Origin: Herbiconiux aconitum
GTDB taxonomy: Bacteria > Actinomycetota > Actinomycetes > Actinomycetales > Microbacteriaceae
Assembly: GCF_024979235.1 (NCBI RefSeq)
Contig: NZ_JANLCM010000002.1
Span: 1,240,001 to 1,304,000, forward strand
Reading direction: 5' to 3'
Length of the DNA: 64,000 nt
The position numbers and the translations under genes are program-made. Every line of letters begins with the position of its first letter. Position 1 is the stretch's first letter. Below the pieces are notes generated by a model, which worked only from the letters and a program-made list of their open reading frames with translations, did no database searches and was not told where the DNA came from. Below, one piece after another: positions 27,468 to 36,746 of the stretch.

Positions 27468-28370
27468 ATGCACGAAGCTCCCGGCCTGCCGTATCTGCCT
27501 CCGCTGGCACATCCGGTGCGTCAGCTGGGCACGCGGCACTTCGACTTCGACCGCCGCATCGCCGTGATGGCGATCGTGAACCGCACGCCCGACTCCTTCT
27601 TCGATCAGGGAGCCACCTTCACGCTCGACCGTGCCATCGACCGAGCGGTCGCGGCGGCCGACGCGGGAGCCGACTGGGTCGACATCGGGGGTGCGAAGTT
27701 CGCGCCCGGGCCCGAGATCTCGGCCGACGACGAGCTCGACCGGGTGCTCCCCGTGGTCGAAGCGGTGGCTGCCCGAAGCGACGTCGTGATCTCGGTCGAC
27801 ACCTTCCGCGCCTCCGTCGCCGCCGCGTGCATCGCCGCCGGCGCCCACGTGGTGAACGACACCACCGGACTGAGCGACCCCGACCTGGCCGACGTGGTCG
27901 CCGCATCCGGAGCCTCCCTCGTCATCACCCACAGCCTCGCCGAGCCACGCAAGCCCTTTCCCCACCCGCACTACGACGACATCGCCGCCGAGGTGCGGAG
28001 CTTTCTCGAAGCCCGGGTCGAGCGGGCGTTGGCGGCGGGTGTGCCGGCCGACCGCCTGTTCCTCGACCCCGGACACGACCTCAACAAGAACACCGTGCAG
28101 AGCCTGGAGTTGACGAGGCGGATGGCCGAGATCACGAGCATCGGCATCCCGACGCTGGCGGCGGTGTCGAACAAGGACTTCGTGGGCGAGAGCATCGGCG
28201 CCGAGAAGAGCGACCGGCTGGAGGGCTCGATCGCGGCGGCGACCACCTGCGTGCTGCTGGGCGCCCGGGTCGTGCGCATGCACGACGTGCGCGCCTCGGT
28301 GGCGGCGATGCGGATGCTCGAAGCCATCCTCGGGTTCCGTGAGCCCGTGCAGGCGCTGCACAACGTGTGA
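27468..28370 (+). CDS. FolP2-type dihydropteroate synthase homologue
   Basis: This 300-residue TIM-barrel protein belongs to the DHPS superfamily. Its signatures are those of mycobacterial FolP2 rather than the folate enzyme: VMAIVNRTPDSFFDQGATF for the usual N-x-T-PDSFxDGG, LDPGHDLNKNT for DPGxGFxKT, and AVSNKDFVGESIG. The M. leprae FolP2 protein is reported to lack DHPS activity. The start at 27468 has GGAGG almost abutting it. The next gene, 16 bases on, is a RibD/DHFR-fold reductase, so the pair may act on a pterin or a related substrate rather than in main folate synthesis. Confidence 0.85.
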   Translation: MHEAPGLPYLPPLAHPVRQLGTRHFDFDRRIAVMAIVNRTPDSFFDQGATFTLDRAIDRAVAAADAGADWVDIGGAKFAPGPEISADDELDRVLPVVEAVAARSDVVISVDTFRASVAAACIAAGAHVVNDTTGLSDPDLADVVAASGASLVITHSLAEPRKPFPHPHYDDIAAEVRSFLEARVERALAAGVPADRLFLDPGHDLNKNTVQSLELTRRMAEITSIGIPTLAAVSNKDFVGESIGAEKSDRLEGSIAAATTCVLLGARVVRMHDVRASVAAMRMLEAILGFREPVQALHNV

Positions 28371-28386
28371 TCGGGGAGGCCTGGAG

Positions 28387-29175
28387 ATGACGGAGATCGA
28401 GGAGCTGTTCCCTCATCCGGGGGGCGCACTCAGCCCCGCGGAGGTGCTCGCGCGGTACGAACCCGACGACCGCGTCAAGCCGCTCCTGCGGGTGAACTTC
28501 ATCCAGAGCGTCGACGGGTCGGCCACTCTCGCGGGGCGATCCGGCGGCCTCGGGCAGCCCGCCGACAAGGTCGTGTTCGACGTGCTCCGCGGTGTCTCCG
28601 ACGTGGTGCTCGTCGGAGCGGGAACCGCCCGCGCCGAGGGCTACGGCGCACTCACCGCGACCGATGAGCTGGTGAGATGGCGGCTCGCACAAGGCCTTCC
28701 GGCGCATCCCACCATGGCGCTTGTGAGCCGCAGCCTCAACCTCGACTCCGAGAGCGACCTCTTCACCCGAGCGTTCGCGCGACCGATCGTCTTCACCGTG
28801 CCGCCGGCGCCGGCGGATGCGCGAGCGCGGCTCTCCGAGGTGGCGACGGTCATCGACGCAGGCGACGGGGGCACTGCAGGCGCGGGGGGCGCCGGGGGTG
28901 CGGCCGAGCGGGTCGATCCGCTTCTCGTGCGCCGCGAATTGATCGCCCGGGGCCTGCCGCAGGTACTCTGCGAGGGCGGACCCCGGCTGTTCGGCGACCT
29001 GATCGCCGCCGACCTCGTCGACGAGCTGTGCCTCACCCTGAGCCCGGTACTCGAAGGCGGGGCGGGCCCGCGGATCGCGTCGCCCGCGCCCGGCCCCACC
29101 GCTCCGCGAGGGCTCGAGCTCGATCTGCTGCTGCGCAGCGAGAGCATGCTGCTCTCCCGGTGGTCGCGCGACTGA
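28387..29175 (+). CDS. Pyrimidine reductase family protein (RibD C-terminal/DHFR-like fold)
   Basis: This 262-residue NADPH-dependent reductase-like protein has the RibD_C pattern LRVNFIQSVDGSATLAGRSGG, GVSDVVLVGAGTARAEGYG and a late LCEGGPRLFGDLIAADLVDE. It lacks the deaminase half of RibD. It resembles Rv2671 of M. tuberculosis, a riboflavin-pathway paralog reported to have dihydrofolate reductase activity. A Gly/Ala insert lies around residue 160-175. Co-transcribed with the FolP2-like gene, start preceded by GGGGAGG. Confidence 0.82.
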   Translation: MTEIEELFPHPGGALSPAEVLARYEPDDRVKPLLRVNFIQSVDGSATLAGRSGGLGQPADKVVFDVLRGVSDVVLVGAGTARAEGYGALTATDELVRWRLAQGLPAHPTMALVSRSLNLDSESDLFTRAFARPIVFTVPPAPADARARLSEVATVIDAGDGGTAGAGGAGGAAERVDPLLVRRELIARGLPQVLCEGGPRLFGDLIAADLVDELCLTLSPVLEGGAGPRIASPAPGPTAPRGLELDLLLRSESMLLSRWSRD

Positions 29176-29228
29176 CACGCTCGCGGCCATCCCGCAACGC
29201 GAAAGTGAACAGCAGCCGGATATGAGCA

Positions 29229-31373
29229 GTGTCACCCAAACGGGTGGCGTCGCGGCTCCGAATGACTTCCATGCCGCCGCCCATGACGTCGACCCTCGAT
29301 CGTGGTGCCGCATCCGGTGCACCGGATGCGAGCAGCGCGCTGCCGAACACTCCCCCGGCCGGTCCGCCCCGGCAACGCAGGGGGCCGGCCGCTTGGTTGC
29401 GCCGCCATCGGGTGTCGCTCGCCTGGTTCTTGCCGGCCTTCGCGGTGGGGTTCGCGGCGCAGATCGTCAACCTCGCCGGCTCACCGGTGCGCACCGGCTC
29501 TGAGGGCACCATCACGGCACAGGCATGGGCCGTCGGCAAGCTCGGCGAATTGTCCCCCTTTGGTTCCGGGTACGACCATCCGCCGCTCGGCTGGCTGCAG
29601 CTGGCCGGCTACACGACTCTCACGAGCGCCTTCGAGCGTCACGACATCGCGGTGCTTGCAGGTCGCGAGTTCATGGTGATGGTCACCCTGGTCTCGGCTG
29701 CCTTGCTGTGGATGCTCGCCCGACGGCTGCGACTGAGCCGACCCGCAGCGACCGGCGCCCTCCTGCTGTTCACCCTCTCCCCATTGGCACTGCAGTTCCA
29801 CCGCACGGTCACCCTCGAGGGCATCGCCATGATGTGGCTGCTCGCCGCTTTCGTGCTGGCGCTCAGCCGGCGCAGACAGCTCGCGGCGTTCCTCGGTGCC
29901 GCGGTCGCCTTCGGCGTCGCGGTGCTGAGCTCACAGACCGTTCTTCTCACGCTGCCGCTGCTGGGCTGGTTGATGTGGCGGAACGCGCATCCGTCGAGCC
30001 GCCGGAGGACCCTGTCGCTGGCTGCGAGCGTGCTGCTGGCGATCGGCGTCGGCTCCGTGCTCCTGGCGTTCCTGAACGGGGCGCTCACAACCGGCGGCGG
30101 GCGGGCCGGCCTGATCGACGGCGTGATCATCCACCTCGGCTGGGGTCAGACGGGTGATTCGCTCGCCGATCCCGACGGCCTCGTCTCGACGACGTTCGGC
30201 CAGTGGTGGCAACTCGACCGGGTGGGCATCATCGCCGCTGGTGTCGCTGCTGCCGGAGCCCTGTTCATGCGGCGGCTGCGGCCCTTCGGCATCACCTTTC
30301 TGCTGCTCAGTGCTTTCCTCCTGGTCAGTGCCTTCCTGCTCCGACCCGGCGGGTCTGTGCCCGCGTCGGTCGTCGTGCTGCTGATCCCGTTCGCGGCACT
30401 GCTGATCTCCGGTGTCGTGCTGAGTGCCGCGAGCTCGCTGCTGCCCAAGTCGTCGGACACGTTCCCGCGGCAGGCCATCGGTGTCGTCATGGTCGCGGCC
30501 GCCCTGGCCGCGGGTATCGTCGCCGGCCCGCTCTGGACGACCCAGCTGCGCGGCCTCGTTCTCGCCGACCGGGATCAGCCGATGCGCGACGCCCAGAGCT
30601 GGATCGAAGCCAACATCACCACGGACTCGCGGCTCATCGTCGACGACGCGATGTGGGTCGAGCTGATGCAAGCCGGCTTCGCCCGGGACGCCGTGATCCG
30701 ATACTCCACGCTCGACACCGACCCCGACACCGCCGCTGCCGCCGATCCCGACACCGCCGCCGACACCGACACCGCCGCCGCCGCCGACTCGGCCGTGCCC
30801 GTGCCGGCACGATCCTCTGACGGCTGGCGGGACTCCGACTACGTCGTCTCGACCGACTCGATGCGGACACTCACGCGCCCCGGAGACGGCGCGCGTCAGG
30901 CCATCGACAATTCCCTCGAGGTCGCCCGCTTCGGCCAACGCGAGCAGCGCGTCGACATCCGTGAGGTCGCCCCCGACGGCATCGATGGGGCGAACGCCGA
31001 GCTGCAGGCCGCGTACGCGGTTCGCGCGGCGGCCGGCAGCCAATTGGCCGCCAACCCTGCACTCTCGCTCGAGGGCGACTCGGGCGACCTCCTCGCCGGT
31101 GGCCGCGTGGATTCGCGCGTCATCCTCTCGCTCGGTCAGCTGCTCGGCGACGGAGCGGTGACGGTCGAGGCATTCCCGCTCGTCGCGGGCGAGAGCGACA
31201 CCGTGCGCCGGCAGGTGCTCGTGTCGTCGAACGACGACGCGTCGCTCGACGACTGGTTCCGCTCGCTGGGTGCGCCGGTCGCCCCTTCCTCGGTCGTCGC
31301 GACCTCCGACGGCGTTCTCGTCACCTTCCCGCTCGGAGAACCAGAAGCACTCCTCCCCCCGGTCGCACCCTGA
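29229..31373 (+). CDS. Membrane glycosyltransferase-like protein (PMT/ArnT superfamily)
   Basis: This polytopic membrane protein of about 714 residues has a Pro/Ser-rich cytoplasmic N-terminus. About ten hydrophobic helices lie between residues 60 and 440. YDHPPLGWLQLAG in the first outer loop matches the acidic-site loop of GT39/GT83 enzymes that transfer sugars from polyprenyl phosphate. The C-terminal 260 residues are extracytoplasmic and interrupted by a low-complexity Asp/Thr/Ala run (about 496-530). The start is uncertain: GTG 29229, ATG 29262 or ATG 29283, none with a good ribosome site. Located just upstream of a DUF4397 protein and a sortase, so a surface-glycan role is plausible. 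Confidence 0.75.
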   Translation: MSPKRVASRLRMTSMPPPMTSTLDRGAASGAPDASSALPNTPPAGPPRQRRGPAAWLRRHRVSLAWFLPAFAVGFAAQIVNLAGSPVRTGSEGTITAQAWAVGKLGELSPFGSGYDHPPLGWLQLAGYTTLTSAFERHDIAVLAGREFMVMVTLVSAALLWMLARRLRLSRPAATGALLLFTLSPLALQFHRTVTLEGIAMMWLLAAFVLALSRRRQLAAFLGAAVAFGVAVLSSQTVLLTLPLLGWLMWRNAHPSSRRRTLSLAASVLLAIGVGSVLLAFLNGALTTGGGRAGLIDGVIIHLGWGQTGDSLADPDGLVSTTFGQWWQLDRVGIIAAGVAAAGALFMRRLRPFGITFLLLSAFLLVSAFLLRPGGSVPASVVVLLIPFAALLISGVVLSAASSLLPKSSDTFPRQAIGVVMVAAALAAGIVAGPLWTTQLRGLVLADRDQPMRDAQSWIEANITTDSRLIVDDAMWVELMQAGFARDAVIRYSTLDTDPDTAAAADPDTAADTDTAAAADSAVPVPARSSDGWRDSDYVVSTDSMRTLTRPGDGARQAIDNSLEVARFGQREQRVDIREVAPDGIDGANAELQAAYAVRAAAGSQLAANPALSLEGDSGDLLAGGRVDSRVILSLGQLLGDGAVTVEAFPLVAGESDTVRRQVLVSSNDDASLDDWFRSLGAPVAPSSVVATSDGVLVTFPLGEPEALLPPVAP

Positions 31374-31417
31374 CCGACCCACCCCAGCACCGATCCCACT
31401 CAGGAAAGGAACAGACC

Positions 31418-32404
31418 ATGAAGACCCGAAAAGATCACTCCCGGATGAACCGTCTCGCCACCACAGGAGCCGCCCTCGCGGCGACCCTCGCCTTCGGAGC
31501 CTTCGGAGTCGTCGGCGTCGGCGCATCCGCCGCTCACGCCGATGAGCCGGGCAACGGCTGGGTGCGCGTCGCCCACCTCTCGCCCGACACCAAGTCGGTC
31601 GACGTGAAGCTCACCGCACTCTCTGGTGGCGATCTCGTCTCCGAGCTCTCCGGAGTCGCCTACGGCGCCGTCTCCGACTACATCGAGGTTCCCCCAGGAA
31701 CGTATGTGGTGTCGATGGTGCCGGCCGGCTCGGCGAAATCGACCGCCCCGATGATCCGGCAATCCGTGAACATCCTCAGCGGACGACCGGTGACCGTCGC
31801 CGCCTACGGGCGCAACGCCGATCTCGACACGACGGTCTTCTCCGACGACCTCACCCCACCGGCCGACGGCCAAGCGCGGGTGCGGGTCATCCAGGCCTCG
31901 ACGACCGCCCGATCGGTCGACATCGCCACCACGACCGGCGTCTCGGTCACCAAGGATGCGAAGCAAGGCACCGCCAGCGGGTATTCGAGCGTCGGTGCCG
32001 GGCCCTGGACGCTCAGCATCGTCGGCGACCCGGCCACGTCGAGAAGCCGCACCTCCGAGGCGCAGATCGATCTCGCGTCGGGTTCGGTGGCGACCCTATT
32101 TGTTCTCGACACGGCCAACGGCGGCGTCACGGTGAAGCCGGTGGTCGACTCGGCGAGCGTCGGTGATCTGCCGACCGGCGGCATCCAGACCGGCGGCGGC
32201 GGAACAGCCACGGAGCACGTCGGCACCGCAGCGGCCGCCGGCACCGCAGGCACCCCCGACGCCACGACCGGCTCGCTCGGCGGCGGAACGCCGTTCGGGG
32301 CAGGGAACGCGGTAGGGGTGGGCGCGTTGGTGCTGCTGTTCGGCGTCATGGGCGCAGCCGCCCTGCACCTGCGCCGAAGCGGCCGCGCGGGCGGAACACG
32401 CTGA
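31418..32404 (+). CDS. DUF4397 surface protein, probable sortase partner
   Basis: This 328-residue exported protein has a signal peptide of about 40 residues ending near AHADEPG. Two DUF4397 beta-domains follow (GWVRVAHLSPDT and ARVRVIQASTTA mark their starts), then a Gly/Thr-rich stalk. A C-terminal helix (about 295-315) and a basic tail RRSGRAGGTR complete it. That end looks like a cell-wall sorting signal, but there is no LPXTG; LPTGG lies about 70 residues too early. The start has a clear AGGAAAGGA. Its TGA overlaps the sortase ATG (TGATG). Confidence 0.87.
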   Translation: MKTRKDHSRMNRLATTGAALAATLAFGAFGVVGVGASAAHADEPGNGWVRVAHLSPDTKSVDVKLTALSGGDLVSELSGVAYGAVSDYIEVPPGTYVVSMVPAGSAKSTAPMIRQSVNILSGRPVTVAAYGRNADLDTTVFSDDLTPPADGQARVRVIQASTTARSVDIATTTGVSVTKDAKQGTASGYSSVGAGPWTLSIVGDPATSRSRTSEAQIDLASGSVATLFVLDTANGGVTVKPVVDSASVGDLPTGGIQTGGGGTATEHVGTAAAAGTAGTPDATTGSLGGGTPFGAGNAVGVGALVLLFGVMGAAALHLRRSGRAGGTR

Positions 32405-33120
32405 TGCACCGTCGCTCGGCCCTCGGCCGGGCGGCGCCGCCGGGGCTGCTCCTCGCCGGAGCGATCGTGGCCGTCGCCGGGCTGATCGCCGGGCTGATCG
32501 CCGGATGCACGGGCGTCGGGGCGAGCCATTCCGGAGGCGTCGGCGAGGCCACGTCCGCTGCGACCGCCACAGCATCGGCCTCGGAGTCGGCCGACGCAGG
32601 CCGATCCGATCCCGCGATCGGCGCGGCGGGCGGATTCCAGAACCCGCAGCTCGAGGAATCCGCACCTGCCGGACGAACGGATGCGCAGCCCGTGCGGGTG
32701 CGCATCCCCGGCATCGGCGTCGACTCCGGCCTCGAGGCACTGACGCGTGATGCGGCGGGCTGGATCGAACCACCCACCGACTTCGGCAGCGCCGGTTGGT
32801 ATCGCGACGGCGTCGTGCCCGGCCAGCTCGGGCCGGCGGTCATCGCGGGACACATCGATTCCGTCGTCGGCCCTGCCGTCTTCTACGACCTCGTGAAGCT
32901 CACGCCGGGCGACACCGTGCAGGTCGAGCTCGCCGACGGCAGCACCGTCGCCTTCCGGGTCGACCGGAGCATCCAGGTGCCGAAGAACGACTTCCCCACC
33001 GAGGCCGTCTACGGGCCGACCCCGGATGCCCAACTGCGGCTCGTGACGTGCGGCGGCACCTTCGACGACGCATCCGGCCACTACGTCGACAACGTCGTGG
33101 TGTTCGCCACGAAGATCTGA
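32404..33120 (+). CDS. Class F sortase
   Basis: This 238-residue membrane-anchored transpeptidase has an N-terminal helix (about 15-35), a low-complexity Ala/Ser/Glu linker and a sortase barrel (about 95-238). Active-site His150 (IAGHID) and Cys216 (LVTCGG) are seen, with the class F ending of FDDASGHYVDNVVVF type. Sortases join surface proteins to peptidoglycan or to each other. Translationally coupled to the DUF4397 gene, the presumed substrate. Confidence 0.92.
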   Translation: MHRRSALGRAAPPGLLLAGAIVAVAGLIAGLIAGCTGVGASHSGGVGEATSAATATASASESADAGRSDPAIGAAGGFQNPQLEESAPAGRTDAQPVRVRIPGIGVDSGLEALTRDAAGWIEPPTDFGSAGWYRDGVVPGQLGPAVIAGHIDSVVGPAVFYDLVKLTPGDTVQVELADGSTVAFRVDRSIQVPKNDFPTEAVYGPTPDAQLRLVTCGGTFDDASGHYVDNVVVFATKI

Positions 33121-33132
33121 GGGGTGTGCTGT

Positions 33133-33569
33133 GTTAGTTGCCTCGGGCGCCGTGCTTCGCGCGGCGTCCTCGGGCGGCGCCGGTCCCTGCCCGGCGCCGC
33201 GCGACATGTTCCGGTGAGGTCGCTTCGCGGCCTCGCCGTCACCCTGGGTCGTCGAGTAGGGCCTGTTGCGTGCCGTGCCGTGCGCTCGTGTGCGAAACGA
33301 CGGAGTTTCGGGCCCCACATCGGAAACGACGGAACCCCAGCCCGTAGTTCCGCGCCCCCTCCGTCGTTTCGTTCCCGTTCTCGTTTCCCAAGTGTTGGGA
33401 AACGAGACCGCAGGCCGCGGGCCGCGCTCGACGACCCAGGGTGAGCGCGCGGCCGCGTCAGCGACCGCACGCGAACATGTCGCCTCGCGCCGCAGAAGCG
33501 GCGGCGCGAGCAGTTAGGGCCCGCCCAGCCGAAGGCCGGGCGAGCCCGAAAAACGGCGAGGCGGTACCC
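33133..33569 (+). repeat. Structured dispersed repeat, copy A (~437 bp)
   Basis: This non-coding block fills the gap between the convergent sortase and helicase genes. It recurs, reverse-complemented and mostly identical by eye, at 50256-50685, from GTTAGTTGCCTCGGGCGCC to about GCGGTACCC. It is full of internal inverted repeats: CACCCTGGGTCGTCGAG with its complement near 33427, GACATGTTC with GAACATGTC, and CGAAACGACGGAG with CTCCGTCGTTTCG. It also has a perfect 12-bp hairpin at 33380-33406. No credible ORF or ribosome site. Confidence 0.9.
33380..33406. terminator. Perfect hairpin in the centre of repeat copy A
   Basis: CTCGTTTCCCAA and its exact complement flank a three-base GTG loop. It lies between convergent genes, so it could stop transcription from either side. 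Copy B keeps the loop but has mismatches in one arm. Confidence 0.6.
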
Positions 33570-33578
33570 ATCCCGCGC

Positions 33579-36119
33579 CTACAACTGGTCCACCGCAGTA
33601 ACCCGCACCACCGCAACGCCTGCCTCGTTCGAGGCGGCGAGGTCGATCTCGGCCGAGATGCCCCAGTCGTGGTCGCCGGCCGGGTCGTCGAAGATCTGAC
33701 GCGCACGCCAGACGGTGGGCGTCTCCTCGAGGATGAGCAGCGCGGCACTGCGCGCGTGCGGGCCGATGCCCACGGCGTCGTGCACGTCGTAATAGTCGTC
33801 CATCGCTTCGGCCCAGCGTGTGGCCGAGAAGCCGGATGCGGCATCCAGTTCGCCGAGCTCGGTCCACGCCTCGCGCGCGGCGAGCGTGACCCGGCGGAAC
33901 AGCTCGTTGCGCACCAGGATGCGGAAGGCCCGCGGGTTCGAGGTGAGCAGCCGCGGCGCCGGCGGCACGATCGCCTCTTCCGAGTCCTCCCGGGCGGCGG
34001 CCGCGGCGACCGCCTCGGGGTTGATCAGCGCCTCCCACTCGTCGAGAACACTGGAGTCGGTCTGCCGCACGAGCTCGCCGAGCCACTCGATCAGGTCGAG
34101 CAGGTCGTCGTTCTTGTACTCGTCGGGAACGGTCGTGCGGAGCGTGCGGTAGGCATCCGAGAGGTAGCGGAGCACCAGCCCCTCCGAGCGGGCGAGCCGG
34201 TAGAACGTGGTGTACTCGCCGAACGACATCGCCCGCTCGTACATGTCGCGGATCACCGACTTCGGCGAGATGTCGAAGTCGCCGATCCACGGCTGCGTCG
34301 CCCGGTAGGTGTCGAACGCCTCGCCGAGGAGTCCGGCGAGCGGCTTCGGGTAGCTCACCTCGTCGAGCAGCTCCATCCGCTGCTCGTACTCGATGCCCTC
34401 GGCCTTCATGGCCTGCACCGCCTCGCCGCGGGCCACGAACTGCTGCGCCGAGAGCACGGGGCGCGGGTCGTCGAGGATGGCCTCGGTCACCGACACCACG
34501 TCGAGCGCGAACGTCGGTGACTCCTCGTCGAGCAGGTCGTAGACGGCGAGCGCGAAGGGCGAGAGCGGCTGGTTGAGCGCGAAGTTCGGCTGCAGATCGA
34601 CGGTGAGACGGATGAGGGTCTGCCCGGTGGTCGCATCCGTCACCTCCTCCACCACCCCGGCCGTGCGGAGGGTGCGGTAGATGGCGAGAGCTTGGCGGAT
34701 GAGGTCGCGCTGCCGCGGCCGGGGCTCGTGGTTGTCTTCGAGGAGGTCGCGCATCGACGTGAACACGTCTCCGCCGCGAGCGATCGTGTTCAGCACCATG
34801 GCGTGCGTCACCGTGAGGTGTGAGGTGAGCCGCTCCGGCTGCGCCGCGATCAGCTTCTCGAAGCTCGGCTCGCCCCACGAGACGAAGCCCTCCGGCGCTT
34901 TCTTGCGCACGAACTTGCGCCGCTTCTTCGGGTCGTCGCCCATCTTCGCGAGCGCCTTGAGGTTCTCGGTCTCGTGCTCGGGCGCCTGCACCACGACCGT
35001 TCCCGCCGTGTCGAAACCCGCTCGGCCGGCCCGACCCGCGATCTGGTGGAACTCGCGCGCGGTGAGCTGGCGCATCCGGGTGCCGTCGAACTTCGTGAGC
35101 GCCGACAGCAGCACGGTGCGGATCGGCACGTTGATGCCGACGCCGAGCGTGTCGGTGCCGCAGATGACCCTGAGCAATCCGCGCTGGGCGAGGCGCTCGA
35201 CCAGGCGCCGATACTTCGGCAGCATGCCCGCGTGGTGCACGCCGATGCCGAGACGCAGCAGGCGCGAGAGCGTCTTGCCGAATGCGGTGGTGAAGCGGAA
35301 GGGCCCGATCAGCTCGGCGATCTCATCCCGCATCGCCCGGGTGGCGACCGTGATGCTCGAGAGCGCCTGTGCCCGCTCCACCGCCGCGAGCTGGGCGAAG
35401 TGCACGATGTAGATCGGTGCGCGCTGGGTGGCGAGCAGTTCCTCGACGGTCTCCTGGATGGGCGTCGTGGCGTAGCTGTAGCTGAGCGGCACCGGGCGGT
35501 CGACGCCCGTGATGACCGTGGTCTCGCGGCCCGTGCGGCGGGAGAGGTCTTCAGCCAGCCAGTCGACCTCGCCGAGGGTCGCCGACATCAGCACGAACTG
35601 CACGCCGGGGAGGGTGAGGATGGGCACCTGCCAGGCCCAGCCTCGGTCGGGGTCGGAGTAGAAGTGGAACTCGTCCATCACGACCTGGCCCACCTCGGTG
35701 CCTTCGCCGTGGCGGAGTGCGAGGTTCGCAAGGATCTCGGCCGTCGCGCAGATGATCGGCGCATCCGCGTTCACGCTCGAGTCGCCCGTGACCATGCCCA
35801 CGTTCTCGGCGCCGAAGATCTCGACCAGGTCGAAGAACTTCTCCGACACGAGGGCCTTGATGGGCGCGGTGTAGTAGCTGCGGATGCCCTGGGCGAGAGC
35901 CACGGCGTGGGCGCCGACCGCGACGAGCGACTTGCCGGTTCCGGTGGGGGTGGAGAGGATGACGTTCTCGCCCGAGACGATGGCGACGATCGACTCGTCC
36001 TGCGCCGGGTAGAGCGGGGTGCCGCGATCGGCGGCCCAGCTCGCGAAGGCGTCGTAGGCGGCATCCGCGTCGTAGGGCGCCGGCATGGCCGGGCGGGACG
36101 GGAGGGTGGATGTCGGCAC
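33579..36119 (-). CDS. DEAD/DEAH-box helicase with DUF3516 domain
   Basis: This 846-residue superfamily 2 helicase is probably an RNA helicase. Walker A TPTGTGKS is near residue 57, motif II reads DEFHFY, motif III MSAT, and motif VI is HQIAGRAGRAG. The C-terminal half (about 430-830) matches the DUF3516 region of actinobacterial Ski2-like helicases. The start is GTG 36119; ATG 36086 is an alternative. The stop lies ten bases from repeat copy A. A role in RNA turnover is inferred from the family. Confidence 0.9.
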   Translation of the reverse strand: MPTSTLPSRPAMPAPYDADAAYDAFASWAADRGTPLYPAQDESIVAIVSGENVILSTPTGTGKSLVAVGAHAVALAQGIRSYYTAPIKALVSEKFFDLVEIFGAENVGMVTGDSSVNADAPIICATAEILANLALRHGEGTEVGQVVMDEFHFYSDPDRGWAWQVPILTLPGVQFVLMSATLGEVDWLAEDLSRRTGRETTVITGVDRPVPLSYSYATTPIQETVEELLATQRAPIYIVHFAQLAAVERAQALSSITVATRAMRDEIAELIGPFRFTTAFGKTLSRLLRLGIGVHHAGMLPKYRRLVERLAQRGLLRVICGTDTLGVGINVPIRTVLLSALTKFDGTRMRQLTAREFHQIAGRAGRAGFDTAGTVVVQAPEHETENLKALAKMGDDPKKRRKFVRKKAPEGFVSWGEPSFEKLIAAQPERLTSHLTVTHAMVLNTIARGGDVFTSMRDLLEDNHEPRPRQRDLIRQALAIYRTLRTAGVVEEVTDATTGQTLIRLTVDLQPNFALNQPLSPFALAVYDLLDEESPTFALDVVSVTEAILDDPRPVLSAQQFVARGEAVQAMKAEGIEYEQRMELLDEVSYPKPLAGLLGEAFDTYRATQPWIGDFDISPKSVIRDMYERAMSFGEYTTFYRLARSEGLVLRYLSDAYRTLRTTVPDEYKNDDLLDLIEWLGELVRQTDSSVLDEWEALINPEAVAAAAAREDSEEAIVPPAPRLLTSNPRAFRILVRNELFRRVTLAAREAWTELGELDAASGFSATRWAEAMDDYYDVHDAVGIGPHARSAALLILEETPTVWRARQIFDDPAGDHDWGISAEIDLAASNEAGVAVVRVTAVDQL

Positions 36120-36174
36120 CCGCCCAGCCTAGGCGGTGGGTGCAAGGTGCCGGCCGCGCGGGTGGCGCCTCCCT

Positions 36175-36238
36175 TTCGGGAGGAGGAAACGCGAACGACC
36201 CTCCCCACGAGCGGTCGTTCGCGCTTCGTCCTCCCGAA
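36175..36238. repeat. 64-bp palindromic repeat, copy 1
   Basis: Starts TTCGGGAGGAG and ends CTCCCGAA; the 26-base arms match at 24 positions around a 12-base loop. The same length and termini recur at 51957-52020 and 63895-63958. Sits between the divergent helicase and S4 genes. Confidence 0.85.
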
Positions 36239-36293
36239 TCGACAGCACCGTGGCTCCCGGCCCACGCGCGGCGGGATGTGCGAGGCTGTCGGC

Positions 36294-36677
36294 ATGGTTT
36301 CGGAAGGCTCCGTGCGCGTCGACAGCTGGCTCTGGGCGGTGCGCGTCTACAAGACGCGGTCGGCCGCCACCGCCGCCTGCCGCGCCGGCCACGTGCGCCT
36401 GAACGGCGAACGCGTCAAAGCCGCTCAGAACGTGCGGGTGGGCGACGAGGTGCGGGCCAGGATCAGCGGCTTCGACCGCATCCTCACCGTGCGCGCGCTC
36501 GCGGTGAAACGCGGATCGGCGGCCGTCGCCGCCACCTGCTTCACCGACCTCACTCCGCCTCCTCCGCCCCGCGAATCCGTCGCCTTCGTGCCGGTGCGCG
36601 ACCGCGGAACGGGGCGCCCGACCAAGCGCGATCGCCGAGAGATCGAACGGCTGCGCGGTGTCAGGGACGACTACTAA
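36294..36677 (+). CDS. S4-domain RNA-binding protein (Hsp15-like)
   Basis: This 127-residue basic protein has an N-terminal S4 domain (RVDSWLWAVRVYKTRSAATAAC, then GHVRLNGERVKAAQNVRVGDEV) and a basic C-terminal tail. The family includes Hsp15/HslR, which binds stalled 50S subunits with attached tRNA. The C-terminal RPTKRDRREIERLRG is typical. Promoter region shared with the divergent helicase gene contains a 64-bp palindrome. Confidence 0.9.
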   Translation: MVSEGSVRVDSWLWAVRVYKTRSAATAACRAGHVRLNGERVKAAQNVRVGDEVRARISGFDRILTVRALAVKRGSAAVAATCFTDLTPPPPPRESVAFVPVRDRGTGRPTKRDRREIERLRGVRDDY

Positions 36678-36746
36678 CCTTGACTCTGACGAGCCGCAGC
36701 GACGAGCGGCCGCCATCCCCTTCACCGCAAGGCCAGTAGGAGCATC

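Noticed and set aside
33133..33569. Insertion sequence or MITE with terminal repeats
   Set aside because: No transposase-like ORF, no matching terminal inverted repeat at the very ends and no target duplication could be seen by eye. Listed only as a dispersed repeat.
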